A stretch of 64,000 nucleotides of DNA, from the NCBI RefSeq assembly GCF_025398035.1, contig NZ_CP104558.1:806001-870000 (forward strand), given 5' to 3'. The first letter of the stretch is position 1. Each line of letters starts with the position of its first letter. Under the pieces are notes generated by a model that made no database searches, was not told the origin of the DNA, and saw nothing but the letters and a program-made list of their open reading frames with translations. Source of the DNA: Rossellomorea vietnamensis (lineage in GTDB: Bacteria > Bacillota > Bacilli > Bacillales > Bacillaceae_B). This document shows, piece after piece, positions 54,598 through 62,178 of the stretch. A program made the translations under genes and the position numbers.

Positions 54598-55554
54598 TTA
54601 ATTGATTGAATAAATCGCATTCATATTAAATTTTTCTAAGTTTAACTCCCATATTAATTTATGACAACTTAAATCATAACATGCAAGTCTTGTAGGCGAG
54701 TGGCCGTATTGCCCTTTCCATTTAACAGTTCCATCCGGCATGACTTCTCTTGATGGCCTTACCCTCGAAAAGCCAACCAGCACCATATTATTTTTTAATG
54801 GCATTATCCCTCTGCACCAGCCTATTTTTTGATTTCCCGGGGTTATTTTAACAAGATCTATCTCCTTTTCAACTTTCAGCGAATTGACATCTACAATGAC
54901 AATTCTTCCGTCAACCTGAGTGAAATAAATTTTGTCCAGTAATCTTACTCCATCGTGAATCAATTCCCTACCAATTGAAATCTTTTTCTTTGGCTCGTTT
55001 AGGCAAATTGCATCTTTTTGAAGGCATCTGGTTACCCATATGTCTCCCTCTAGTTCAAATACAAAGTTTGGATGTGATTTATGGGGCTTCGTAGAAGGTA
55101 TTTTTCTATAGTCTATTGTTTCACTAAACCGATCCCATGGACTTTCTCCGGCAACATTCCAATATCTAACCACTTCTCCCGATTTCGTTACTTCCACCAC
55201 CATATCTAACCCTGTATTGACGACAAGTAAATTACCATTGTCCCGGGGCTTTACGTGGTGGATATCATTAAACATAGGTAATGAAAAATAATTTTCGATT
55301 TCAAATCTATTATTGTAGGTTAATACTTCAGTATGAGTACCTACATATAACTTTTTTTCGAAAAGTGTAGCCGCTGTAAACGAAATAGAAGGATTAACTG
55401 AAGGACATACGTCTGAAGGTGAGAAGTAACTGACTTTATGCTTGATACTCTTATTTATCACATCTAATTCTAAAATAATCCCTTGCTCATATAGCTCCCA
55501 GTTATTTAAAATTTTCGATTTCAATTTTGCCCCCACCAAATACACTTTACTCAT
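54598..55554 (-). CDS. Predicted beta-propeller protein within the glycosyltransferase cluster
   Basis: About 318 residues; the ATG at 55554 has GAGGGG upstream. Repeating strand units suggest a beta-propeller: LYVGTHTEVLTYN, then FNDIHHVKPRDNGNLLVVNT (about 100), GEVVRYWNVAGESPW, IYFTQVDGRIVIVDVN. The 'H..... NGNLL..N' block occurs in arylsulfotransferase-like and DUF4915-type propellers, but the similarity is too weak to name an activity. No signal peptide. It lies between two paralogous glycosyltransferases. A CATAGAATA element is upstream. Confidence 0.6.
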   Translation of the reverse strand: MSKVYLVGAKLKSKILNNWELYEQGIILELDVINKSIKHKVSYFSPSDVCPSVNPSISFTAATLFEKKLYVGTHTEVLTYNNRFEIENYFSLPMFNDIHHVKPRDNGNLLVVNTGLDMVVEVTKSGEVVRYWNVAGESPWDRFSETIDYRKIPSTKPHKSHPNFVFELEGDIWVTRCLQKDAICLNEPKKKISIGRELIHDGVRLLDKIYFTQVDGRIVIVDVNSLKVEKEIDLVKITPGNQKIGWCRGIMPLKNNMVLVGFSRVRPSREVMPDGTVKWKGQYGHSPTRLACYDLSCHKLIWELNLEKFNMNAIYSIN

Positions 55555-55585
55555 AATACCCCTCATTTCATAATCTAATATCTAA

Positions 55586-55594
55586 TATTCTATG
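55586..55594 (-). promoter_or_regulatory. Sigma-K-like -10 of the propeller gene
   Basis: CATAGAATA matches CATANNNTA on the minus strand, 31 bases before the ATG; no AC is at the standard distance. Confidence 0.4.
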
Positions 55595-55742
55595 TACTTT
55601 TTGTCTTTTTTGACATGAATTCAAAAAAATAGGGCCTTTTCTTAAAAATAGTCACCACTTAGCCCTCTACAAACAGGTTGGTTGTACATATAAAAATAAT
55701 AGGAATATTATTTCAAAAAATTCACTGATTGGAGAATAAACT

Positions 55743-56810
55743 ATGAAAATATTATTCGTCTTTTACGTACCAAGCGGTGGGGTTGAAACGTTAAATAGAC
55801 AAAGAGCAATTGCCCTTAAACAAAGGGGAATCCATTGTGATTTTTTATATTATAGTAAACGGAGAAATTTAATAAATCATAAGGACTCAAATGTTTTCAT
55901 TACAAATAATGATAATGAGATTAAGAACATATTGCAAAAAGGACAATATAAAGCCATGGTGATAACTTCTGATTTTGTTGCTATGGAAAGGTTCAGAAAA
56001 TTAGGCTTTAAGGGGAAAATCATTTTTGAAATTCAAGGGTTTGGTCCCAAAAGTGTGGCTAGAACTCAATTACAACGCGCAATCCCTTTTGTACAAAAAT
56101 ATTGTGATGCCCTACTTTATCCAAAGACACCCCATATTGGGATAATCCTTAGAGAGTTCTTCAAATCTACGCCAATATTTGAATTTAATAATTGCTTCGA
56201 TCACAAAGCTTTCACTTACCAAAAGCACCTTAAACCTGAAAGGCCAATCATAGCATGGATTGGTAGATTAGAAGACAACAAAAATTGGCGTGAATTTTTA
56301 CACATTGGTCACCAAATGATTAGAAAGAATAAAAATATTGTCCTATATATGTTTGAAGATCCAAGCTTATCTACCCCACAGGAAAGGAATGAGTTTATTT
56401 TATTGAAAAGTAGATTGAATCTAGATAAACATGTCCAATTATTACAAAATGTTCCGAACAGTCAAATGCCTGGATATTTCTCCAGGATAGGTGATTCCGG
56501 TGGATTTCTTTGCTCCACTTCCAAGGTAGAAGGTGCCCCTTACTCCTTATTAGAAGCCATGAGCTGCAAATGTCCTGTTCTTACTACAGATTCAGATGGA
56601 GTCAGAAGTATGATTATTCATAATAAATCAGGAAAGTATTATCAAATCGGGAATATTAACCATGCAGTTAAGCAGGCAGAAGAGTTGATGCTTAATACCC
56701 CGCTACGAACATACATTATTGAAAATGCGTTAGTTCACTTACGATCCCAGTTCAGCTATACACAATATAGTAATAAGTTCATGAAAATGTTAAAAGACAT
56801 AGGGTTATAG
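55743..56810 (+). CDS. GT4-like glycosyltransferase B of a paralogous pair
   Basis: 355 residues. It is a clear paralogue of the product at 53479: PSGGVETLNRQR, ITNNDNEIKNIL, FEIQGF, AWIGRLEDNKNWREFL, LSTPQERNEF, GDSGGFLCSTSKVEGAPYS, GKYYQIGNI. A partial sigma-K-like promoter (AC at 55669, 16 bases, CATATAAAA) lies upstream. It is probably transcribed together with the epimerase gene 68 bases downstream. The two copies probably add related sugars or successive residues. Confidence 0.75.
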   Translation: MKILFVFYVPSGGVETLNRQRAIALKQRGIHCDFLYYSKRRNLINHKDSNVFITNNDNEIKNILQKGQYKAMVITSDFVAMERFRKLGFKGKIIFEIQGFGPKSVARTQLQRAIPFVQKYCDALLYPKTPHIGIILREFFKSTPIFEFNNCFDHKAFTYQKHLKPERPIIAWIGRLEDNKNWREFLHIGHQMIRKNKNIVLYMFEDPSLSTPQERNEFILLKSRLNLDKHVQLLQNVPNSQMPGYFSRIGDSGGFLCSTSKVEGAPYSLLEAMSCKCPVLTTDSDGVRSMIIHNKSGKYYQIGNINHAVKQAEELMLNTPLRTYIIENALVHLRSQFSYTQYSNKFMKMLKDIGL

Positions 56811-56878
56811 AATTAACCTGATTAAAAATAGGAAAATTTATATATGGTTTTAAAAAACGCGTAAAGGTGAGATGTTCA

Positions 56879-57790
56879 TTGAAAGCACTTGTTACTGGAG
56901 GAGCAGGATTTATCGGCTCCCATTTAGTCGATGCCCTAATTAGCAAAGGATATTGTGTACACGTTATCGATAATTTAAGCAGTGGTCGAAAGGAATATTT
57001 AAATTCCTCTGCCGTTTTTCATGAATTTGATATTTCATCGGCGGATGCACATCAACTGATTATAAAAGAAAAGCCGGAGTATATCTTTCATTTAGCTGCT
57101 CAGGCGGATGTATCCCGTTCCATCCATTCCCCTATTGAAGATATGCATATCAATGTTGCCGGAACCCTGAATTTATTGGATGCTTGCAGACATTATCCTG
57201 TCAAAAATTTTGTATTTTCTTCTACTTCTGCGGTTTACGGAAATACAGGAAGTGAGTTGATTAACGAATCACAGCAGCCGTCTCCCTTGTCGTTTTACGG
57301 CTTATCAAAACTTACAGCTGAACGCTATATAAAACTATTTCACGATACATTCAAAACCCCATTCGTTATCCTTCGTTACGGGAATGTCTACGGTCCTAGG
57401 CAAACGCCTAAAGGAGAAGGAGGTGTAATTGCGGTATTTCATGAGAAACTGCAAAAAAACCAGGATTTAAAAGTTCATGGAAATGGGCTGCAAACCCGTG
57501 ATTATATTTTTGTTCAAGATGTGGTGGAGGCAAATATTGCTGCAGCTATTAAAGGAAGGAATATGATTTTCCAGATAAGTACTGGCCAGAGGACTTCCAT
57601 CCTACAATTAATTGCACTATTAAAAAAATATCACAATAAAGAATTCCACTACCTCCATTCGGATGAAAGACAGGGTGATATAAAGCATAGTTGTCTAGAT
57701 AATACATTGGCCAAACGTATATTAGCTTGGGAACCATATTACTCCTTTGAAAAAGGAATGAAAGAAACCTATTCATCCTATTCCTTCTAA
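56879..57790 (+). CDS. NAD-dependent nucleotide-sugar epimerase (GalE-like)
   Basis: 303 residues, starting at TTG 56879 (AAAGGTGA 8 bases upstream) to give the canonical MKALVTGGAGFIGSHLVDAL. HLAAQADVSRSIHSP, the SSTSAVYG serine block, YGLSKLTAERY (about 140) and LRYGNVYGPRQ are typical of extended SDR epimerases acting on UDP-sugars. It probably makes UDP-Gal or UDP-GalNAc, the latter being the donor expected for the GT27-like enzyme. The GTG at 56867 overlaps the binding site and is rejected. Confidence 0.8.
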   Translation: MKALVTGGAGFIGSHLVDALISKGYCVHVIDNLSSGRKEYLNSSAVFHEFDISSADAHQLIIKEKPEYIFHLAAQADVSRSIHSPIEDMHINVAGTLNLLDACRHYPVKNFVFSSTSAVYGNTGSELINESQQPSPLSFYGLSKLTAERYIKLFHDTFKTPFVILRYGNVYGPRQTPKGEGGVIAVFHEKLQKNQDLKVHGNGLQTRDYIFVQDVVEANIAAAIKGRNMIFQISTGQRTSILQLIALLKKYHNKEFHYLHSDERQGDIKHSCLDNTLAKRILAWEPYYSFEKGMKETYSSYSF

Positions 57791-57805
57791 CCCCAGACTA
57801 CAAAA

Positions 57806-57846
57806 AAACATCATTCAATTTACCAAATCCTAATTGAATGATGTTT
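57806..57846. terminator. Convergent terminator with a 15-bp stem
   Basis: AAACATCATTCAATT pairs perfectly with AATTGAATGATGTTT between the epimerase and GT2 genes. Confidence 0.75.
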
Positions 57847-57856
57847 CTTTGTTAAT

Positions 57857-58561
57857 TTAGAGCTTTTTCTTCTTGCTTGCCATCTGAAAGAAACTTTGAT
57901 ATTTCCTTTGGACATACTGAGTTTCTTTCACAATATTAGGGCCATGTTTGATAGACCCCATTTGGGGATGGACTCGATATAATACAAGGACTTCATCTAA
58001 ATAATCCATCGTTGTGTAAAGACAAAGTCGGCACCACATTTCATAGTCCTGCGTATACTTCAATCTCTCGTCAAACCAACCTGCCTGCTTTATTAGATCG
58101 GTTTCAGCGATAACAGTACAACCATTTACTGGACATCCCTTTAATAATAGCTTCTGAAATGACCTCCTGCCCATTTTCCTTGAGTGGATCTCGTCCACTA
58201 TTTTATTATTACTATTTATGGTTTTAAATGCTGTATAGGATACTCTCGACCCATTTGATTGCATGTAAGCGACTTGCCTTGCAATCTTGCTTTCCACAAA
58301 TACATCATCTGAACTCAGCCATGCAAAATACCTTCCAGTTGCATGTCTTAAGCCGGCATTTAAAGCAGAAGCCGTACCACCATTTTCCTTACGAATATAT
58401 TTAATTTTGCTTTTAAAGGGTTGTATTTTTTCAACATATTGAGTTGAACCATCATCCACTACGATCACTTCAATATCTTTATAGGTTTGACGAAGTGCGC
58501 TATTGATCGCCTGGTCAATATAAGCGCAATTATAGAATGGGATAATTATTGATACTTTCAA
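57857..58561 (-). CDS. GT2-family glycosyltransferase
   Basis: 234 residues from TTG at 58561 (AGAGGGG 6 bases upstream), giving MKVSIIIPFYNCAYIDQAIN. It has VIVVDDGSTQYVEKI (about 35), GGTASALNAGLRHATG, the DXD-like WLSSDDVFVESK (about 85), and YTQDYEMWCRLCLYT with the catalytic ED-like DYEMW. It is an inverting GT-A enzyme of polysaccharide or glycoprotein synthesis. A CATATACTA element lies 36 bases upstream. Confidence 0.85.
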   Translation of the reverse strand: MKVSIIIPFYNCAYIDQAINSALRQTYKDIEVIVVDDGSTQYVEKIQPFKSKIKYIRKENGGTASALNAGLRHATGRYFAWLSSDDVFVESKIARQVAYMQSNGSRVSYTAFKTINSNNKIVDEIHSRKMGRRSFQKLLLKGCPVNGCTVIAETDLIKQAGWFDERLKYTQDYEMWCRLCLYTTMDYLDEVLVLYRVHPQMGSIKHGPNIVKETQYVQRKYQSFFQMASKKKKL

Positions 58562-58596
58562 GTCGTTCCCCTCTTTCATTCAGATAGTGATAATAT

Positions 58597-58605
58597 TAGT
58601 ATATG
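58597..58605 (-). promoter_or_regulatory. Sigma-K-like -10 of the GT2 gene
   Basis: CATATACTA, identical to the -10 at 53366-53374; the AC is 20 bases away, too far for a good match. Confidence 0.4.
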
Positions 58606-58645
58606 GAGAAAATGATCAATTGCTTGTATCATTACCCAATAAAAA

Positions 58646-58667
58646 AAAGAGTGCATTCGCACTCTTT
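58646..58667 (-). terminator. Terminator of the MPN-domain gene
   Basis: AAAGAGTGC pairs with GCACTCTTT (loop ATTC), followed by eight T on the minus strand; it begins inside the stop codon. Confidence 0.7.
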
Positions 58668-59053
58668 CATTCAATCAATATATCGATGTGCTTGACCTTT
58701 CCATTACGAATCTTGTAACACCTTAGCTCCTCTTTCCCCCCTCCGACAGCGGCTATGAAATAATAAAGTTCTGGGTGATGGGCGTAGGCAACATCGTCCC
58801 TGGAGGGAACAGGAATTCCATAAGGATGGGAGTGATAGATCCCCATGAACGTCTCTCTTTTCAAAACCATATGTTCCAAAACTTGATCCTGTTCATCGGG
58901 GTCGATCGCAAAGGAATACGGTGTAGGCTCTGAATTTCTCGTTGGCCAAATCGTTTTACATACATTTCCTGACCCTGAAATTAATCCACAGCCTTCATTA
59001 GGCAGTTCCTTTTTCACTTCAATTAAAATGGTTTTGTAAAATCGTTGAGACAT
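58667..59053 (-). CDS. MPN/JAMM (Mov34-type) metal peptidase-like protein
   Basis: About 128 residues from the ATG at 59053, which follows the stop of the 44-residue gene; the frame open from 59158 overlaps that gene. It has the zinc JAMM signature: glutamate in LPNEGCGLISG, then GIYHSHPYGIPVPSRDD (H-x-H...S-x-x-D), and PELYYFIAAVGG. Bacterial relatives cleave C-terminal adducts of ubiquitin-like sulfur carriers (CysO, ThiS-type). No ThiF/E1 partner is visible. Its location suggests a processing role for a spore-surface protein, or cysteine supply. Confidence 0.8.
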   Translation of the reverse strand: MSQRFYKTILIEVKKELPNEGCGLISGSGNVCKTIWPTRNSEPTPYSFAIDPDEQDQVLEHMVLKRETFMGIYHSHPYGIPVPSRDDVAYAHHPELYYFIAAVGGGKEELRCYKIRNGKVKHIDILIE

Positions 59054-59066
59054 TTTCACGATTTCT

Positions 59067-59201
59067 TTAGGCGTTGCACCCGCAGCCTTTATACTTGAAT
59101 TTCGTTCTTTTGGCTTCCATTTGAATTCTTTCTTCTTTCTTAATGCCCAAGGGCACACTTTTTTTCTGCTTATAGATTTTGTTCAGATCTTTGGATTGCA
59201 T
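59067..59201 (-). CDS. Small basic protein (44 aa) ending in a Cys-rich tail
   Basis: A strong site (GAAAGGGGGG, 6 bases before the ATG at 59201) opens a 44-codon frame: MQSKDLNKIYKQKKSVPLG..., ending YKGCGCNA. It sits between the coiled-coil gene (stop at 59222) and the JAMM gene (ATG 13 bases after this stop), all on the minus strand. It is too short for family assignment. The terminal CGC motif and the peptidase neighbour make it a possible substrate or partner; this is a guess. Confidence 0.5.
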   Translation of the reverse strand: MQSKDLNKIYKQKKSVPLGIKKEERIQMEAKRTKFKYKGCGCNA

Positions 59202-59221
59202 GATTATCCCCCCTTTCAACA

Positions 59222-60418
59222 TCACCGCATATATTTATTTGGATTAAACATGGTCCGTTTCGCTTCAGAAGCCATGGGAATATGCCCGTATTCATCAAAT
59301 TGAGGATTCACCTGTGGAGCTTGCTTCTTTTGCTGCTTCATCTTATTGTAGAGTTCGTTTTTCTTATTGGATTGGGAATGGAGATCTTTTCTAAGCCGAT
59401 TCAATTCCTGTTCGAGTTCCACTTCACGCTGACTTTTTTCTTTTTGCTCTCCTGTATATTTTTCATTTAATAAACTAATTTGTCTTTCAAGATCTTTTTC
59501 TCTTTGTTTAAATTCTTCCAATTGATTTTTCAGCGAATGAAGTTCATCTTCATAAAGTCCTTCGATTTTCTTAATCTCCTCCTGTAAAGCTCCCATCTTG
59601 TGAATATATCTTTGAGTCATTTCCTCTCTTTCTGTATTTTTTTCCAGTGATTCCTTCACTTCGTTGAATTTCACTGAATAAGATAACAATTGCTCTTCAA
59701 TCAAATCAAGCTTCTTTAGTATTTCAGGATGATTGTTTCCCTCTTCTTTACCCCAAAAAAAATTCCACATTTCTGTATACCACCTTTCTTTATTTCGAGC
59801 CATGTATTTCCTTCTCTGAAGTTGTAACCATTTCAGTTGTATACCGAAAGCGGTATGGTACATTTCAACTTCAATGGACTTTTTTTTCTCTGATACAAAA
59901 TACTCGTTCGTTTCAATCAATAAGGTAATGGCTTTATTTTTTAATTGTTCGAGAATTATTTTCATGTCACTCTGGATACTTTCATAAATCACTCTGATTT
60001 CCGGGATGGATGTAGGAAGTAAATGATCCGTAACTTCCCATTGATTGTCCTCACTGTTGATTTCTTTTATAAATTCTTCTCGGTAGGTCAATTGGTTATT
60101 TCCCCGTGCCTCGCCGGTCATCGTTTCAGTCTTTACATCCTGTTGCAATCGAATATAAAGCTCATGTCTTACTTCTACCTCTTGAAGCAAATATTCAATT
60201 TGTTCTGTCAGCATTTGGATGGTGTGATGATTCTCCGCAATTTCCAGCTGATAGACCTTATGTTTAGATCTTTCCCGGGACAATTCTTCCGACACATTCT
60301 TAATTCTTGTTGAATAATGATGATATAGAGACTCCAGCTCTTCAGAGATCATATGAAGGTCATTCATAACTCCGGGGACGTCTGTGTCAGGTTGCCAATT
60401 ATATTCCTCCTCGCTCAC
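59222..60418 (-). CDS. Long coiled-coil protein 2
   Basis: About 398 residues, starting at GTG 60418, 5 bases after GGAGGTGAG; upstream in-frame ATGs at 60433 and 60451 lie within or before that site. Charged heptad-rich helices cover most of the length (LHMISEELESLYHHYSTRI; LKNQLEEFKQREKDLERQI), with a middle non-coil part near WYTEMWNFFWGKEEG. The end is QFDEYGHIPMASEAKRTMF. No enzyme motif. Its sigma-K-like promoter points to a coat or exosporium scaffold. Confidence 0.75.
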   Translation of the reverse strand: MSEEEYNWQPDTDVPGVMNDLHMISEELESLYHHYSTRIKNVSEELSRERSKHKVYQLEIAENHHTIQMLTEQIEYLLQEVEVRHELYIRLQQDVKTETMTGEARGNNQLTYREEFIKEINSEDNQWEVTDHLLPTSIPEIRVIYESIQSDMKIILEQLKNKAITLLIETNEYFVSEKKKSIEVEMYHTAFGIQLKWLQLQRRKYMARNKERWYTEMWNFFWGKEEGNNHPEILKKLDLIEEQLLSYSVKFNEVKESLEKNTEREEMTQRYIHKMGALQEEIKKIEGLYEDELHSLKNQLEEFKQREKDLERQISLLNEKYTGEQKEKSQREVELEQELNRLRKDLHSQSNKKNELYNKMKQQKKQAPQVNPQFDEYGHIPMASEAKRTMFNPNKYMR

Positions 60419-60448
60419 TTGTCTCACCTCCATAATTTCCTTTTGTAA

Positions 60449-60475
60449 CATCTTATGTACAGTTTATTTACATGT
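60449..60475 (-). promoter_or_regulatory. Sigma-K-like promoter of coiled-coil gene 2
   Basis: AC, 16 bases, CATAAGATG on the minus strand, the same element as before cotE and the gene at 35767. Confidence 0.6.
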
Positions 60476-60483
60476 TAAAAAAA

Positions 60484-60503
60484 GGAGAGAGATCACTCTC
60501 TCC
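60484..60503 (-). terminator. Terminator of the 390-residue surface-protein gene
   Basis: GGAGAGAG pairs with CTCTCTCC (loop ATCA), with seven T on the minus strand. Confidence 0.75.
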
Positions 60504-60512
60504 CTCATTTAA

Positions 60513-61685
60513 TTAGGCGTCGATATCTCCAAGTAAATCAGCGAATGTTTCACACTCACCAAACTCGACTAATGCATCTACTACGCCACTATCAAAGATG
60601 ACAACGTTGGCTGTATTTCTTAGAATCAAGCGGAAACCTTCAGTTGGTGCATCAAAGATTTGCAATTCATAGAATAATTGTTCTGGTGCACCGTCAAAGT
60701 AACGGATTCCTTCACCCACTGCTGTAAGGGCATCAGTACCACAAGTAACTCTGTCGATTGAAGATGGATCGAATGTGAAGCTGAAGTCAGGTTGGAATCC
60801 TGTAGCAGTCGGAGCTGGTGTAGGTCCGATTTCTGTATCTGTGAAGGAGTAAGACCAAGTACTGTCTCCAAGAGAACATTCTTGACAGATTTCTGCTCTT
60901 AGAGTAGATAGACCTGTTACGAGGTCAGCTGTACCGCCGGAACCGAATGTTGCTTCCGTATCTTCGTTTCTAGCAAGTGCAGTCGCCTGGCATTCACAGT
61001 TCGCCACAGGGAATAATCCAGGGCATTGACGCGGGAATTCCAGTAAGCTCAGGTCACACTGAAGTCTTTCTTCCGGCACAGGGATATTGTTCGGACGTGG
61101 GAAACAGAACTTAGCTAATACTTCAAGTTTAACTGGATATTCAACTTGAACATCTTTACACAATACGACTTTTAAAGGAATCATCGGACCGAATGGATCT
61201 GGACCCATTAACACTCCACCCGATGTGGCAATGACCTGTGTTGCTCTGATGTTTAAGTTCGCATTCGTAATTCCTACCGGTACACAAAGCATGATTTCAT
61301 CTGTGAATTGAGTACGTACAGTGAAGGAGCATTCTGCTACTCCTGCAATAAGAATCGTTACTTCAACAGGAACTGTCCACACGATTAGAACCTTCCCTGG
61401 GTTTCCGTTTTCAATAATTGAACCGGAAACGCTGACATCTGCTGGATTTACTGGTGCAGTCTGAACTTCTACTCTTTGACCCGCTGCTAATGCTGCACTT
61501 ACTGCCGCACGACATGCTTCATCTGGAATGAAATTCTTATTCTCGTATCTATTCGCGAAGAACACCCAGTCATATACTTTGTCTACGCGGATACATTCCG
61601 GTGCTAAATCATTGGGATCCAATGGAATCGGTGACGGAGATGGTGTAGGAGTCTGGGAACCCCTAATTTGTTTACGCTTCTTCAA
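60513..61685 (-). CDS. Spore-surface structural protein (SPOCS-like, unnamed family)
   Basis: 390 residues, starting at TTG (AAAGGAAG 6 bases upstream). A Pro/Ser/Thr-rich start (QTPTPSPSPIPLDP) could be O-glycosylated. The pattern ECIRVDKVYDWVFFANRYEN (about 29) is one I associate with Bacillus spore outer-layer proteins. Beta-rich segments follow with evenly spaced cysteines (VVLCKDVQVEYPVKLEVLAKF; CPGLFPVANCECQATAL). The C-terminal half ends in a compact acidic module. The composition (few Lys, many Val/Thr/Cys) differs sharply from the coiled-coil neighbours. The sigma-K-like promoter is excellent. Confidence 0.7.
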   Translation of the reverse strand: MKKRKQIRGSQTPTPSPSPIPLDPNDLAPECIRVDKVYDWVFFANRYENKNFIPDEACRAAVSAALAAGQRVEVQTAPVNPADVSVSGSIIENGNPGKVLIVWTVPVEVTILIAGVAECSFTVRTQFTDEIMLCVPVGITNANLNIRATQVIATSGGVLMGPDPFGPMIPLKVVLCKDVQVEYPVKLEVLAKFCFPRPNNIPVPEERLQCDLSLLEFPRQCPGLFPVANCECQATALARNEDTEATFGSGGTADLVTGLSTLRAEICQECSLGDSTWSYSFTDTEIGPTPAPTATGFQPDFSFTFDPSSIDRVTCGTDALTAVGEGIRYFDGAPEQLFYELQIFDAPTEGFRLILRNTANVVIFDSGVVDALVEFGECETFADLLGDIDA

Positions 61686-61726
61686 ACAAATCTTCCTTTC
61701 TGTTAATGAATATTTATATCACACTA

Positions 61727-61753
61727 TATCCTATGGACGAGAAAGAATTTGGT
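61727..61753 (-). promoter_or_regulatory. Sigma-K-like promoter of the 390-residue protein gene
   Basis: AC, 16 bases, CATAGGATA: exact -10 and spacing, about 42 bases before the TTG. Confidence 0.6.
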
Positions 61754-61854
61754 ATAGAGTAAACACCTATTTATTCAAAAAAAAATTAATAGGCGAATTA
61801 ATAGTTTTTTGAATCTAAATGAAAAATAGGCTGATTCTATAGACGTTTGACAGT

Positions 61855-61882
61855 ACATCAGCATCAAGACCGTCATATCATA
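61855..61882 (+). promoter_or_regulatory. Sigma-K-like promoter with no obvious gene start after it
   Basis: AC, 17 bases, CATATCATA: exact. A perfect binding site AAAGGAGG follows at 61893-61900, but only ATG-TAA or an ATA-initiated 10-codon frame (61907-61939) comes next. It may drive coiled-coil gene 3 through a 290-base leader, or mark a decayed gene. Confidence 0.5.
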
Positions 61883-61906
61883 TATCAAAAGGAAAGGAGG
61901 AATGTA

Positions 61907-61939
61907 ATAAACAAATTGAATAAATATGCAACATCTTGA
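61907..61939 (+). other. Orphan 10-codon frame after a perfect Shine-Dalgarno
   Basis: ATA-AAC-AAA-TTG-AAT... reads (I/M)NKLNKYATS and stops at TGA. It could be a leader peptide, or the start of a dead gene whose ATG became ATA. Confidence 0.3.
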
Positions 61940-62068
61940 TCATTACGATTTAACTTAAACATTCATATATAGTGTGAATCAACTTTAATGGTTACGCTGC
62001 TTCCTTTAAATGAATATTACGAACGTGAACAATCGACTATCATTGCAATGATATTAATTATATATAAA

Positions 62069-62100
62069 AGCCATGTAAACGCTGGGAAGTTTACATGGCT
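62069..62100. repeat. 12-bp perfect inverted repeat in the leader of coiled-coil gene 3
   Basis: AGCCATGTAAAC and GTTTACATGGCT flank GCTGGGAA. The plus-strand tail (TCTTTC) is a weak T-run, and on the minus strand TTTTATATA follows. It may be an attenuator between the promoter at 61855 and the ATG at 62179, or an antisense terminator. Confidence 0.5.
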
Positions 62101-62178
62101 TCTTTCATGGACAAATACCGTTCATCTTGATCCTTACATATACATATTAGAAAAAAGTGCCGAAAGGAGCTTACGTAC

